NCBI RefSeq assembly: GCF_910596095.1
Contig: NC_056538.1
Coordinates: 21,004,501-21,068,500, forward strand
DNA length: 64,000 nucleotides
Source of the DNA: Thunnus maccoyii
Taxonomy: Eukaryota; Chordata; Actinopteri; Scombriformes; Scombridae
Direction: 5' to 3'
Below, piece after piece: positions 50,035 through 63,624 of this stretch. The translations under genes were made by a program, and so were the position numbers. Below the pieces are notes generated by a model, which did not search any database, was not told where the DNA came from, and was given only the letters and a program-made list of their open reading frames with translations. Each line of letters opens with the position of its first letter. Positions within the stretch are counted from its first letter, which is position 1.

Positions 50035-50640
50035 GTCAGTCTATAGGTTGGTCAGTCCACTGTTTTGGTCCGGACTGTACTATCTCAACAACTATTATGA
50101 TGGATTGCCGTGAAATTCTCTGCAGAAATTCATGGTCCCAGGAGGATGAATCAGTTTTCTTTGTTGGTTCCAAGACAATGTGTACCACTGTGTTTGGTGA
50201 TCCACGTTTTTCTCCTCTAGAACCATGAGGTTCAAATTTGTGTTTTTGAGTGAAATGTCATAACAACTACTGGATGGATTTCTATAAAAATTGTAGTGTA
50301 ACATTCATATCCCCCTCAGGATGAATTTGTATAAACTTTTGTGATCTCCTAACCTTCAATCTAGTGCCATCATCAGATCAAAATGATAATTTCTCTAACC
50401 AAAACTACAAAACTAATGACATTCTCATTAGTCTCAGCTAGACCTTGTATTTAGTGCTATTTAGCAAATGTTAGCATGCTAACATGCTACACTAAGATGG
50501 TGCATATGGTCAACAGTATACCTGCTAAACATCAGCATGTTAGCATTATCAGAGTGAACATGTTAGCATGCCGATGCTCAAAGTACTACTGTGCCAAAAT
50601 ACAGCCTCACAGAGCTGCTAGCATGACTTGTTTAAATATG
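50035..50640 (+). repeat. Dispersed teleost repeat, copy 2
   Basis: Second copy of the family seen at 4140-4620, with ctcaacaactattatgatgg, attcatggtccc, ctagtgccatcatc and several ttagcatg motifs. Ends with the agcctcacagagctgct tail that parallels agcctcacagggctgct in copy 1. Confidence 0.7.
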
Positions 50641-53600
50641 CATGGCATCATGGCATGATGTTTCTTTTTCTGTTGTCTCGCTACTGATGAACTTCTGGTT
50701 AGATAACAATGTTTGTTAGAGTTATTTACAGTTTAATTACATGGGTTTTAGACCATTTATTGGATATCAATAATACCATACATTTGGTTTACTGTCAACC
50801 CTCAATTCTGTCATTCTAGTATGATCCATCAGCGGTATCTACTGTGCTGCTAGTCCTCATTTATAATTCATTAGGCCACACCTCATACACTGTTACACTG
50901 TTCTGACACTGGAGCTCTCCTTCATCGCTCTGCCAGCCAGCTTGAAAAACTGCATGCACTTGTATACACATATGGATAACATAAATACACATACTTTCTC
51001 TCTCACACACACAGACATACATATATACACATGCTGTGTGTGACAGGATCCAACATTCAATCAGAGTTCCTGAGGCCTTGGCAAGCTGACAGTATTCCTA
51101 CGGCCCGAGATGACATACTGTGGCCAAGCGGATAAATCTCACCATCACCCTTCACCCTGCTTGTGCTGCTGCTGCTGCTGACAGCAAAACAGCTCCACCG
51201 GATTTATAGATTTACAGGAGAATCTGAAAACAGGATGACATATTGAGACCTCAGCCTGTAGTAAACACAATGAACAAAAGCATGGTTTCAGCTCACTTAA
51301 GCACTTAATAAAATGAAATGCTGCATCGAGATGAAGGAGATGGCTGCAGACAGTAGATTGGCTGATGATTGATTGCTCTTGTGATATAATGATGAGCATT
51401 TTATTTTGTCCTTTTTGCTCTCATAGTTTATTTGTAAAATTGATCCATGATGCATCTACCCTTCCTGACAGGGCTTAAATCGATGGATGGTTTTTGGTTG
51501 ACTACGGGTCAAATGGTCAATTTATTGGTTTTTTTGGGTCAGCCTGAGACTTAATTGGCTAATGGTTTTTGACATTAAGTGGGAGGGAGCTTGCCTTAAC
51601 ATTACAGGGTGAACAAACAGGGAAGGACAGACGCTTTCCATTTCCTTCCACTACTTTTCATCCTTTTCTCATCTCTTAGCCACCAGTAGCCAAATACAGT
51701 AAGATGAACACCACACCTTACTAAAAGTGGAGGAAAACAGCGCTGTTGATAACCAAAACAAAGATTGCCCCAAGACATAGACTAGACTGTCCCAGGAGAC
51801 AAACGGAGACACAGGGACAACACCCTGCCTTCACCACTCCTTGTTCACTTTATTCCCTAATTAAACCCTTCTCTCGTTCCCTCATTAATCCTTTCTCTTC
51901 CTCTAGTCCTCTGTTCTTTCCCCCATCACCCTTTACTTCTTCCCATCCTCCGGTGTGTGTGTATGTGTGAGGGGCGCTGTCTCACTGCTGGTTGCCAGGT
52001 TACCAGTCTAATTGAGGGGCCTCCAGAGAGTCGCTGTTATCAGAGCCAGAACCCTCTGTTCCGCTTACCGCTGCTCTCGTTCTTTCTCTTATTCACTCCA
52101 TCTCTCTTTTCTGGTTCACTCCTTGCAATATGACAACTTCCTTCCCATTCTCCCACTGTCAATAAACTTTTTTTCAGCATCCTCCTGAATTTTCATTCCC
52201 TAGATTAAACTGGCGTCGATTATTTTTTCCATTCTCCCTATCATGTATAATCTCCGTCTGCTCAGAAAGCTGCACGCCGTTCTCATCGCTCTCTTTCTAC
52301 CCATCTCTTGCTTCTCTTTACTCAGGCTGTATAGTCAATACTTCTTCTGCTACTGTTTCATCTCTGCCTTTCATCCACTATCTCTACACTAGCCCTTCGG
52401 CATGTTATCTTCACCTCTTTCCGTCCATCTTTCCGTTGCTCCATCTAGCTTTTATCTACACTAAACACGGCAGGAAATCCTTATCCTGTTACACAACCGC
52501 TCTTTCACTCACCCACAGAAAATCCACCCTCCTGACATACAAATATGTAGAACATGTACCAAGATTAATACAAATTATTTGTTAAATAATGTGAGTCGTT
52601 TTCTCACCGCAAAAATCCCAAACTGGAGGCCTGAGGGCAGTTTATTAAATCCTAAGCCTAATCTTGAGCTTTAAGAGGATGTGAATGGAGCTGACAAGAG
52701 ATCAGCTTTTATAACTGTTGATAATGCCAGGGAGGTGAGTGCTTACAATTGTTAGCAACCGGTTTGAAGCCCTTCAGCTACGCTAAGACAAATCCCACAC
52801 AAGAAACAGCAATACATAGATCACTCTCACTTTTTTTTCAAACGCTGTTCCATTAAACCCCAAAGGAAAGTCACATAGTTGGAGGACAGAATTAGGACTT
52901 CCAAGTTTCATGTTGCATGTTGATATCACACCCAAAAGGCCCATCCACCCATCTCTTTAGAAACCTCATGTTTCTTTCTCATCACTTCCTCTGCAGCTTT
53001 TCCCTCCCTGCTTCTGCACTTGCTTCTCCCCATCAAAGAAGCTCCATCTTTCCCCCTCAACGCCTCCCCTGGCATATTCCGCTCGTCTCTTTTGCCTTTC
53101 ATCTACCTCTCTGCTTGTTCCCACTCTCCATCTCTACTGCATTGCAGACTCTCTTCCCTCGCAGAGCTGGTTGTAGAAAATCGGATGTACAGCTGTGATG
53201 TGTTTGCTTTCCTTTAATCACGACTGCTTCATCCCTCCCAATTCCTCTTTAGATAAAGTGGGACACTGCTGTCACATGTACAGGAATTACACACACAGAC
53301 ACTCATAGACATGAATGCACACACAAGCACAACCCCTCCAAGCAACTATTCACATTTAAATCCTATTTTTCACCACGCTGTCCGAATTTAATAATTAACG
53401 CATCATCTACATGAAACTCAGAGCACAGAACACATTTACACACACACACACAGAGTTCAGTCATGACACCAAAAACTTGCACACCTCATCGCCTCCTTTG
53501 ACAGGGATTGATGAGGCTGGATGAGGAGGAGGTGGAGGGGAGGTAGGACATTATTCCCTTGAGTCAAGTGCTCTCTTAGCAACCAGCCAGCCATCAGATT

Positions 53601-54220
53601 CACAACACAATCACGTAACACAAAAGACAGCTCCTACATAGGTCTGAGTCTCCGCAATGACACACAAGTCCAAAGCTGTGCAGCAATTTCTTAGTTTCAA
53701 TATGACATTTAAGGATTTATGATAAACTGACAAAATATGATAGTGCCACAATCAGCCAAGCTAACACCAACAACAAAATCACAGCAGCTTGTGTCAAAAT
53801 GAAAAAAAAGACATTAGCAATTAACTTAAATGTCATCTAAATCTGAGAACTACCTGGTAAGAACAGTTTTCCTGGTGGACCATCCTTCACAGCATCCTAG
53901 AGCGGAGCTGGCTGAGCTGGGAGAGCTGGAGTGGGACTGGGATAAGATTCCCAGCCCTGCAGTGGTATTCCAGCGGAGAGGAGAAGAGAGGAGAGGAAGG
54001 ATCCCGCCCTGCGCTTGATCCAACTAACAAAAAATCAATCACCACTTCTCCTGCTTGCCTCTCCTTGCCATTCAGTTCAGTCTTCACTGCTTCTTTCTAT
54101 CTCTGTTTTCTGCTTGTTTTCTGGTCTGTCTGTTTGTCAAAAGAGAAGGGCAGGGTCTGATCGCTGCTTCCCCAAAGCCGAGAGAGGGAGGGGAGCGAGA
54201 GACTGGAGGAGGGGTGTGAG

Positions 54221-54223
<3 letters not shown>

Positions 54224-54257
<34 letters not shown>
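54224..54257. repeat. (GA)n tract
   Basis: Seventeen GA units inside a longer purine-rich block (54150-54430). Confidence 0.95.
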
Positions 54258-54262
<5 letters not shown>

Positions 54263-54626
54263 GGAGAGAGGGAGGGGAGCAGTGAAAAGCAGAGTACACT
54301 CCCGGTTGCCTCTCTCTGTCTGGTTTGGACTGAAATGGGGGAGGAGCTGGTGGACTGAGTGTATGCAGAGTTGGCCAGTGGGGAGAGGGGATGGTGGAAA
54401 AAGGAGGGAGGCAGGGAGGGAGAGAGGAGGGTGGCGTGGGTCAGTGTTGGGATGTCATTCTGCTGTTTCATATGGAGTCATGCCAGACAGGGACACAGAG
54501 ACAGGGGAGAGGAACAAGGGCAGAGGAATGACTTTAAATCTTTAACCTTAATCTTAATCCTATCTGCACTGCATGAATAGTCAACAAAACAAATGATGCA
54601 ATGCTATAAAGTCATAAAACTAAAAT

Positions 54627-54720
54627 AGGGCTGGGTATTGAACCTCAAGTATCAAAAAGCTGGTATTGAATATCTAGTAATGTTCACTCATTCTTTGACA
54701 AGATAGTTCCTGATTCAAAC
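54627..54720. mobile_element. Fragment of TAGGGCTGGGTA hAT-like element
   Basis: Begins tagggctgggtattgaacc, matching the left end of the complete element at 60890, but without a right end. Confidence 0.55.
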
Positions 54721-56034
54721 TAACATTTTGCCCGTTTTAGACTATTTTATTTAGATAAAGATGTCTCACTGATGTGTTTCTCTCACTGTGTAAAAGTATA
54801 CACAGTATTTGGGCATTGCATGGTATGCACAGCTTCCCCTGATTCTTTGTCTGTCTCTTTGTGGGATTATAATCTCGTGATGGCAGATGGCCTGTCTGTA
54901 ATCCACACACAGGCCAACCTACTCACATAATCCTTTCTCCCTTCTCCATCTCTTCATCCATATCTCCATCCTGGCATCTACCCATCAATGTTATAAATCA
55001 GATTCTTTGTTGTCTGATTTGTCTGTTCGTTTTGATCTCACTGAGACTCTCTCCATCTTGAGATATCAGCATTGGGTTGACAATTGTAATTATCAGAGAA
55101 AAATCAGAGAAAAGCAGCAAACCATCACATTTGACAAGTTGGAAACACTGGCATTAACAAAATACTTAATCATACATAATCACAATGAATCACTTACTCA
55201 AAGATGTTTGAAGTTTCTATTAGAGTTCTGCATCTCTATTTTGCTCCTCTATCAACGCTCCCATTAAAGCAGTGGAACAGCTTTGCACAAGAATGTGACA
55301 TCCTGATGCAATTAAATCACACATCTGTTTGAGTTTTTGATGTTTGTCTTTTTTGGAAAGGTACATACGCCTCCTGTTATCTCATCCTTCCTCTCTGGCT
55401 AGATCTCTCTATCTGATATTGATGTCTGCTGGGTGACGCTGCTTTTCCCGATAACACCACTCTTGGGTTTAATGACATGGAAGTGGATCGATGTGCTCCC
55501 TGCTCTGATCTCTCTGCTCAAACCCTGCACATCACTGGCTTTGCTTTGGCCTGCCGCATGGTGCCCAGCTGGAGCAGAGTGGAACGGTGCCAATCCTGCC
55601 ACACTAACCTTGGATATAATTATCTGTGCATGACGTTGGCTTGTGATAAAGTTGTTTCCTTACACTGGAGGCTACTAACTGGGGTTCTTAAAAGAACTCT
55701 TAAGCGTATACTGAGTTTACAGGCATACAGTAAATGAGGGGAAAAACAGTAAAGCTTAGTGAGAAATGGCAGAGAGCCGGAATAAAAAAGTGGCTGCTTA
55801 AGTCACTCACCGAGTACTTTATTGGGAACACCTGTGCAATCTAATGGAATCCAATATAACAGCTCTGCCATTGATTCTACTTTTACAAAGCTTATGTATT
55901 TTCAGTTTTTGTTGACATTGTCAGAAAGGTGATAAGTCTTCTAGGGGCGGTTGTGGCTCAGGAGGTAGAACGGTAGAGAGGTTATTTTTTTTTCAATGCC
56001 ATGTCCATGCTTTGCTGGACTGACTAATTGTCTA

Positions 56035-56276
56035 TTGACTATTGTCCATTCTGGGCTACTGTAGAAACATGGCGGTGCAACATGGCGGCCTATGTGGAAA
56101 GGGTCGCGCTCCCTATGTAGATATAAAGGGCTCATTCTAAGGTAACGAAAACACAATGATTCTTATCTTCAGGTGATTATACACTAATTAAAACATACTT
56201 ATGAATATTATATTCCATTTATACACAGTCCGTTCCGCTAGATGCCACTAAATCTTACACACTGGTCCTTTAATTG
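56035..56276. mobile_element. Truncated copy of tgcagtgtgtagga MITE
   Basis: Shares ccattctgggct, aacatggcgg, ctatgtagatataaaggg, ttcaggtgattatac and tagatgccactaaat with the complete copy at 58492-58855. Left end missing. Confidence 0.7.
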
Positions 56277-58491
56277 ACATCAGTATGATGTAAATGTGAC
56301 AAATTTAGCCATTAGCAAATTTTATCTTTAGTCGCTGGGTAGGTTTATGTTATACATTAAAAGAAACAAACCTAACAAGACTTACAAAAAGCAGACGATA
56401 CAACATCAATGCACATGCAGCGATTGGTCAGGTATGAGGAAGTGCTCTTTTTTCATTTTTCACACATCTACTTTCTTCACTTTTTGTGTGCAGTGTAACA
56501 CCATAAGTGCCTCTCATTTGTATGATTCATCGCATCTCTCCATTCTCTATGATGGCAGGCTTTTCAACCAGACTTAAGACTTTTGCCTGTAGATGTGGTC
56601 AGACAACACTTTGTACAAACTAATTTGTCTCAAGCATACCCCAACCTTTAGTGGGGCTATAGATTTAATGAGTGAAAAAAATCAAAATGGAAGCCAAACC
56701 CTGAAGTAGTGAGTCAATGATTGTGTGCACCAGTCTTGACAGCTTCAGATGCACTAAAGCCTAATGCCTTCCATTTCTGAACACAAATCCATGGTACTGA
56801 TTTCTCTTTCTGATGCACATGTGCTCTCAGGCAGGCGCACGCATACACAGGAGCAAAAAGAAAAACATCTTTGATGTCCAACATCTGTGAGCCATGCTTT
56901 GATATAAGAAGCCACAGCAACCCCCTGTCTCTCCTCTATCACCATGGCAGCAGTCAGTCCAAAGACACCCCCCTGCTGACCTTCACACTGTTGTCAAGGT
57001 TACAATCTGAGTCACAGCACAGGTGGAGACTGAGAAAGCACCTCTTTATTCACAATATAACAGAAAACACTATCAAGAATGTATAATGTGCAATCCCTGA
57101 TTCTCAAATAACAAAAAAATAAGCAGCAAAAAACAGACAAACTCCAAAAACTGTGATTATTTAAGTGGCCTAAATCAACACAGATGACAAATATTATTTA
57201 GTGAAGACAAACAGGCAGGCAGACCACAGTTTAGCCTCCCACACACTGGCCACATTATGAGATATTCCTCTGGGCTGAGCTGGGTGGTGTTAAATATGAA
57301 AACTGATAGGAAAATGAACAAAAGTGAAGAAAAGAGAACACTAAACATAGCTGTATGCTGATTCTAATGGCGGGTTTCAACAGTAGCATGTCAATTACGC
57401 CTGCTTAGAGTAGGAGAAATTGCTATTATGCGTGTCACTTTTGCTGTGAGGGAGCGTTGTAGTGCACACTGAGCACTGGAGCATCTCCTCTCATCCCGCA
57501 CATCAAAACAACACTCATGTCAGCCTCTGTGTATTTAACTCTGCTATGTGGGTTTATTTATAGATGCAAACAGAAATAATGAATACTTAATCAAAAGTCA
57601 CTGATCACCAAGTGAATAACATGGTAGTTCACTCTACTGTAACTAGTGGGATATAGAAAGAGCTGGAAATGATACTGTAGGTGGTAAATAATGCCCTGTG
57701 CCACTCCGTACAGCTCATGGAAAATACATGAATCTCAGTCATGCTGTGATGCCTCCTCCCTTTCTCTGACAAACAGCTTGCCCTCTCTCTTTTTTAGCCT
57801 CGTTGCCATCTACCCCTCCTTCCTCTTTCTCTCTGGCCTTTCAGTGTAACTACATTTGCTTTCTTTTCATTACTTTTCTTGATCGTCCTCCTCCTTCCCT
57901 CTCTTTCTCTCTGCCTCCTTCTCCCTCTCCCTCTCAGCGGGAAGAGGGGAGCTCAGATGCTTTTAGCGAGCTGACATTTTGTGCCAGTGTAAAAACACTG
58001 CATAGCAAAGCAGGTTGGCTCAGTGTGAGGGCCAGATTCTGGCGGTAATGAGCTCGCTCTGACAGGGAGGAACTGATGTGGAAGGCCAAGGAGTGCATGT
58101 GTGTGTGTGTGTGTGTGTTTCTGTGTGTGTATATGTGTTTGTATGTGCTCATTCTTATGATCAGCCACCAGAGGTTATTCTAACGAGGACTGTATGTCTG
58201 CCTTTGGTGGTGGAAAGACTGAACATGCTGTGACCACCAGGCTGTAGTAAGGTTTTTTTCATATTTTTAAATGTGCCACAACAAAACTGTGTAGCCTACC
58301 AACTGATTAAATGAGTAGCTGACCACCACAGACACAGTCTATTATGAAACAGGAGCTGTGACACACAGTGAATAATAAGCAGCTAAGACATAAAACAGAT
58401 ATGTTCATGTGCCTCTTGATGTCTTGACTGCAGATACAAAATGGGGGAAAGTAAGAGGTAAATGATAAAAAAGTAGAACAAACTAACTTAA

Positions 58492-58855
58492 AGTTGCAGT
58501 GTGTAGGATTTACTAGCATTTAGCAGTGAGGTTGCAGATTGCAACCAACTGAATACCCCTCCCCCTCCCCTTCCAAGCCTGTAGGAGAACCTACGGTGGC
58601 TGCGAAAAACGCAAAAGGCACCAGCGTTTGGTTTGACCATTCTGGGCTAGAAACATAGTGGTGCAACATGGCGGGCTCCGTTGAAGAGGACCCGCTTCCT
58701 ATGTAGATATAAAGGGTTCATTCTAAGCTAATGAAAACACGATTCTTATTTTCAGGTGATTATACGCTAATTAAACATACTTATGAATATTATATTCCAT
58801 TTCTGCAAAGTATGTTCTGCTAGATGCCACTAAATTCTACACACTGCAACTTTAA
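58492..58855. mobile_element. Complete MITE with ctttaaagttgcagtgtgtag-type ends
   Basis: Left end aaagttgcagtgtgtaggattta, right end taaattctacacactgcaacttt: imperfect inverted repeats of about 22 bp. 364 bp, non-coding. Confidence 0.75.
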
Positions 58856-59106
58856 AGCTGAAATAATTAGTCAATTAATTAATTTATTAATAGTATATCA
58901 ATCTGCAGAGACTTTTCATGCAAAAACGCCAAGCATTCTCTGGCTTCAGCTTCTCAAATGTGAGGATACGATGTTTTTCTCTGTTTTATATCAGTGTAAA
59001 TTTAGTATGTTTTGGTTTTCTGTCATTTTATAGACCAAAATTATTAATTAAGAAAATCATCAGCAATATGAATCATAATGAAAATAATCGTTAGTTGCAG
59101 CCCTAG
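58856..59106. mobile_element. MITE of gattagtc/ctgcaac family
   Basis: gctgaaataattagtcaatt start and aatcgttagttgcagcccta end; abuts the preceding MITE directly. Confidence 0.65.
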
Positions 59107-59437
59107 ATTAGTCATTTAGCTCGACAGAACAATGATCAGCAACTATTTTGATATCACTTTAAATTTTTTAGAAGAAACACGCCAAAAATTCCTTAGTTCC
59201 AGCTTCTCAACTGTGATGATTTGCTGCTTCTCTTTTTCTTATGTGATAGTTAACTGAATAGTTTGGGGGGTTTGGACTGTTATTAAGACAAAACAAGCAA
59301 TATGAAGAAGTCATATTAGGCTTTAGGAAATTGTAATGGGTCTCAGGAGGGAAATTTAGTCATTTTCAGAGGAATATTGTAAATATTACTGACATTTTAC
59401 AGGCTAAACATTTCATTAATTAAAGTTGCAGCCCTGC
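59107..59437. mobile_element. MITE of gattagtc/ctgcaac family, adjacent copy
   Basis: gattagtcatttagctcgac, gatcagcaactattttgat, and end attaaagttgcagccctg. Third repeat of a three-element cluster. Confidence 0.6.
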
Positions 59438-59756
59438 TTGAGTCTGATGGAATGATTATTCTTGTGTTATGGGTATGTGAGGAGATGAAAGTGCTCTGTG
59501 CTCAGTTCTCTACAGCAACAGATGAAGCTCTCAGCATGACCTGGCACCAAGTCTCTTTTTCTGTCTCTCTCTCTCACACACACGGTCACATGAAGGGCTT
59601 AGATAACACAAGAGTGAGAAACATGGAGACAAAAATACCATTGGTTGTTTACAGTCTGTGTGTGCGTGTGTGTGTGTATAGATGTGATTTGCACATGGCT
59701 TGTCAGTATTTTTAGCCCCGGTATAAAGACACCAAGTTCACAACCCATGTCTCTAC

Positions 59757-59757
59757 C

Positions 59758-59847
<90 letters not shown>

Positions 59848-59956
59848 ACATGCTCTATAATTAGGAGCAGAGAAGAACAGTGTTTCATGTTTCAACTCCA
59901 CCCAAATGAATGATCATGTCCACACAGGCGCGCACACACACACACACACGCGCACG

Positions 59957-60048
<92 letters not shown>
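59757..60048. repeat. Pair of long (CA)n arrays with (CT)n start
   Basis: CT then CA at 59757-59850 and a second CA/CGCA array at 59929-60048. His-Thr ORFs across them are artefacts. Confidence 0.95.
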
Positions 60049-60049
<1 letters not shown>

Positions 60050-60889
60050 AGCACAAACACAGGCCTCTGCATGTGTGTCTGACTCAAGGCTTTATTAGAC
60101 TCCGACTGCAGACATGAGAGGTGATGGATAGGAGTTTAAAATCCTTCACTACCTGGAAAACATAAAACCTTTCTCCGTGTTCTCAATTTTTCACTCTCCT
60201 TCTCTTTTTGTTACCCTCTTGAAATAAACCTTGTTTTTTCGTCTCCTTCTTACTTATAAAGCCGGCCTGTATGCGAGTGTGTTGCTCTGTGGTGACTGTG
60301 CAGTATGAGGACTGACACGGAGCTATAACATTAGAGGCTGTCTCCTCACAGCTACATAAATCCCCATTTCCTCCACAGCACGCTCTGCCACTCACAGCCT
60401 GCACCCCCTCTTTGATAGTTTTCATAGGGTGGAGAGGGGGAGGCAGGCGGAGGGGAAAAAATGGTCTCCTGCTGTATTTTGGCTGTGTGAGAACATTAGA
60501 CTATAATGCTTCCTGACAGCTTGAGGAAGAGGACAATTAGCAGGGAACAGGAGTGGGAATGGTAGTGAAGGACAGGAGATGTCTGGAAGAGAGAGGGAAT
60601 AAGGAGGAGAAAAAGACGAAGGTGGAGATTCGCAACTGTGTAGTAAAATGAGTTGGAGACTTGGTATGAGTGTGTTCTGACATGCATGCCAGATTCGATA
60701 TAACGCGTACACAATGAATCATGGGTGAATGAATAAGAGGAAGGGTGTGTTAGTGATAGTTTTTGTGTATCTTTCAGGATGATCATCCAGACTAACTGTA
60801 GTGGAATGTTTCACTGTAAGCTATCCCTTTCTACCTAAAATATTGTCATTTTATCTCCCATCAGAGCCGCACCTCCGTTTGGTTTACCC

Positions 60890-61366
60890 TAGGGCTGGGT
60901 ATCTGTACTTGATACCTTCAAGGTATCGACCGAAATAACTGAGTACCAAGTAGTATTGAAACTTCTCCAGTCAAACCATACTTGCATTCGATCCTTTTTG
61001 TACCCAGATGTGGTAAAAAATGAGTATTTGTATGGTTTTGCTAGCAGTCAATCACTGCAAGCATTCTTTGATTTAATGTGACGTGTGATTGCCCCACTAC
61101 CGCAGGAGCTACAACCCATACAGTCTGTGGTGATAATACTTCATTGTACAATTTTGTACAGTTTCAAAATGTATTTGTGTAAAAATAATTTGGATGGGGA
61201 GGAGTGATGGCATTTCACCCAATTGATTGCTTCCATTCATATTATGGGTATAGAACGAAGTAGAAAAAAAAGGTATTGAATGAAGTACTCTATTGGTATT
61301 GGTATCACTTTAAGGGTACTGGTATTGGTACTGGTATCATAATTTTTTAAACAATACTCAGCCCTA
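60890..61366. mobile_element. Complete hAT-like MITE with perfect 8-bp target duplication
   Basis: 477 bp; left end tagggctgggtatc, right end caatactcagccctа in inverted orientation. Flanked on both sides by GTTTACCC (60882-60889 and 61367-61374). An 8-bp duplication is the hAT signature. Confidence 0.85.
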
Positions 61367-61774
61367 GTTTACCCACAACATGCTGGCTTGCCTTGGTGAC
61401 ATCATTCTGGATCATCAAACACACCTTCGACCCCAAGCAACTGGATGGGAAGCAATATTACTCATCAATACAAAGGTGTTCGTGCGTTTCTGTGTTTGTT
61501 TACAAGTTTAGAGGAGGAGTGGTTGTTATGCAACTGATCAAACTGTACTTTGACACCAGATAAGAGCAGTTTAGAGAGTACCACTACTGCTGAGGCAGAG
61601 ATTTCAACTTATGCCCCTGCACTATTTCTATGACCTTTGTGTTTCCACTGGTTACAGTTTGTATGTTTCAACAATACATATATGGAGCTATTTCCCTATC
61701 TTTATTCAAGAGCGTGGTATATCAATTTGAGAGCATAATTTATTGATTTCACATTCAAATTTTGTAATATTGTC

Positions 61775-61975
61775 CCTCAAAACCCTGCCCTCGCACTCAA
61801 ATAGCCTCTGTTTGCGCTTAGATGTGCTCTGTTTCTGCTCAAACTGTGTGCTTGCACTCAAATATAATGTTGCTTGCACAGATTTCCCGCGCTCCAGCTT
61901 CAGCTCTTCTCCTCGCACTCAGGCTGCTTCTGTGCGCTCGTGGAACTTCTGCTCTCAGATTGCTTCTTTGCTCTT
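61775..61975. repeat. Degenerate tandem-like tract (cactcaaat motif)
   Basis: Recurring tcgcactcaaat, tgcactcaaat, tcgcactcagg and ctctgtttg/ctgctc phrases at irregular spacing, directly left of the long inverted-repeat element and perhaps part of the same mobile unit. Confidence 0.4.
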
Positions 61976-63056
61976 GGATTTTTTGTGCAACAACCCTGTC
62001 AAAATCCCCCAACCAACAGAACACCAGGTTTAGTGTTGACCAATGAAATGACTCCTGCCTCCTTGTGGGCATGTTCGCTTTACTTCTTAGATTGTCCTAT
62101 GGGCGGGTACTCTTTAACCAGGTTCATCCACTCCCGCCCCCCAGGGCTTTATTAAATGTACTTCCCTTGCTTTCTTTACGACTTTTGGAATAAAAGGACG
62201 GTTAATTTATACACAAGCACCTGTGATTTTTACTATAGTAGCTGCATACAGTATTATAGTAGCCACATAGCACAGCACCCGCCTGTTGGTGTGCTGGAGG
62301 AGAAAACGATGTCACCTTCATCATAAACGTTTCTATGGTTAAGCCCGTGTGAGAGTGGCGAGATGGTCGCTTGAACTTGAAAATTGAAGTAATAAGCGTA
62401 ACACGGATCCACAGTTGTAGTTTTACTTCTTATTAGGACCCACAGTTGTAGTTTACTCAGGCTGGTCAGCAGCTCCTCCATCCAGACTGCTGCTAGTGCA
62501 AAGCCACTGACACACTGTTAGGTTAGCCCGTTAGCACCTGCTACAGCCGATGTTAGTGAGGAAAATAAGCAAAGCAGCTTGCAAGCCAATTAAATCTGTA
62601 TCTACGAAGCTGTGTGAAAGTTAATCAGGGATCCTTTCTAAGAAATTGAACAAAACTAGCTGATGTATCATCGCAGACAGGTGATTCACTCAACACTAAT
62701 CAGCTAATAAAACCGTCATAAAAACTGATTTTAATCCCACTGCTTTGGTTGTTAAACTGTCACATTCACACCAATATGAATTTGAATTATGGCCACAACA
62801 TGGCGTTTTGGCTGCGGGTGTTTTGGCCACTGTGGCGCTGTACAGGACTGCTGCCGAAATGGTGAGCCAGAGTAAACTTTTGGAAAAACGCAACCCGATG
62901 AACCTGGTTCATCAGGTACTAACTGCCCGTACAGGATGCTCTAAGAAGTAAAGCAAACATGCCCGCAAGGAGGCAGGGGTCATTTCATTGGTCAACACTA
63001 AACCTGGCCTTCTATTGGTTGGGGGGATTTTGACAGGGTTGTTGCACAAAAAATCC
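61976..63056. mobile_element. 1.1-kb element with ~160-bp terminal inverted repeats
   Basis: Left arm about 61976-62130 and right arm about 62895-63056 are inverted copies: ggattttttgtgcaacaacc at the left end, its complement at the right, and tgcctccttg, ttacttcttag further in. The interior has no intact ORF. A non-autonomous DNA transposon of unknown family. Confidence 0.75.
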
Positions 63057-63564
63057 AAACAAATGAAGTATAGCAGACAACCTGACTTGTCACACTGACT
63101 TCATTTTTTTCAACCACAGTTAATAATCACGGGGTTAATGCTAGGCTTCTCAGTGATGAATACTCTTCAACAACACTAGTATATATCTTTAAGTCCAAAC
63201 ACTCCAAGCAGACATGTTTGCATGTTGAAACAGAAACAGTGAGAGAGCTAACTGACTGTTCAGCCTTGTGAATCACTGATTTTACCCATTTAAGGTAGTT
63301 TGTTATTAAGTTCTGCCTCTGCCTTTTCCTTTTTTCTTCCATGAGCAAAAGACCATAGACTGACAACACCGGTGCAAAGCCAAGCTTTTACAGTGCCAGA
63401 CGCAACTTCTTATTTGACATATTCTCAATTTGTATTTTGAGCATATAACAAGACCTGTTGACTAGTTTCCTACAATGTATGTACATGCTGGTGGTCAGTT
63501 GCCAGTCACTTGTAGTCTTTACAGTACGTTTAAATGCAACTTTAACAGAAGGCCTGAGGTGACA

Positions 63565-63624
63565 TACAGTACCAGTCAAAAGTTTGGACCCACAAGTGCG
63601 TCCAAATGTTTGACTGGTACTGTA
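63565..63624. mobile_element. Miniature palindromic Tc1-type element, copy 2
   Basis: tacagtaccagtcaaaagtt ... tgactggtactgta, flanked by TA. Nearly a perfect palindrome of 60 bp, same family as 24081-24138. Confidence 0.75.

Noticed and set aside
54015..54545. 176-residue plus-strand ORF
   Set aside because: Covers a GA repeat and purine-rich DNA; composition and lack of domains argue against coding.
59910..60098. Regular repeat array suggestive of a CRISPR or satellite
   Set aside because: Simple CA dinucleotide array with no spacer structure, in a vertebrate genome.
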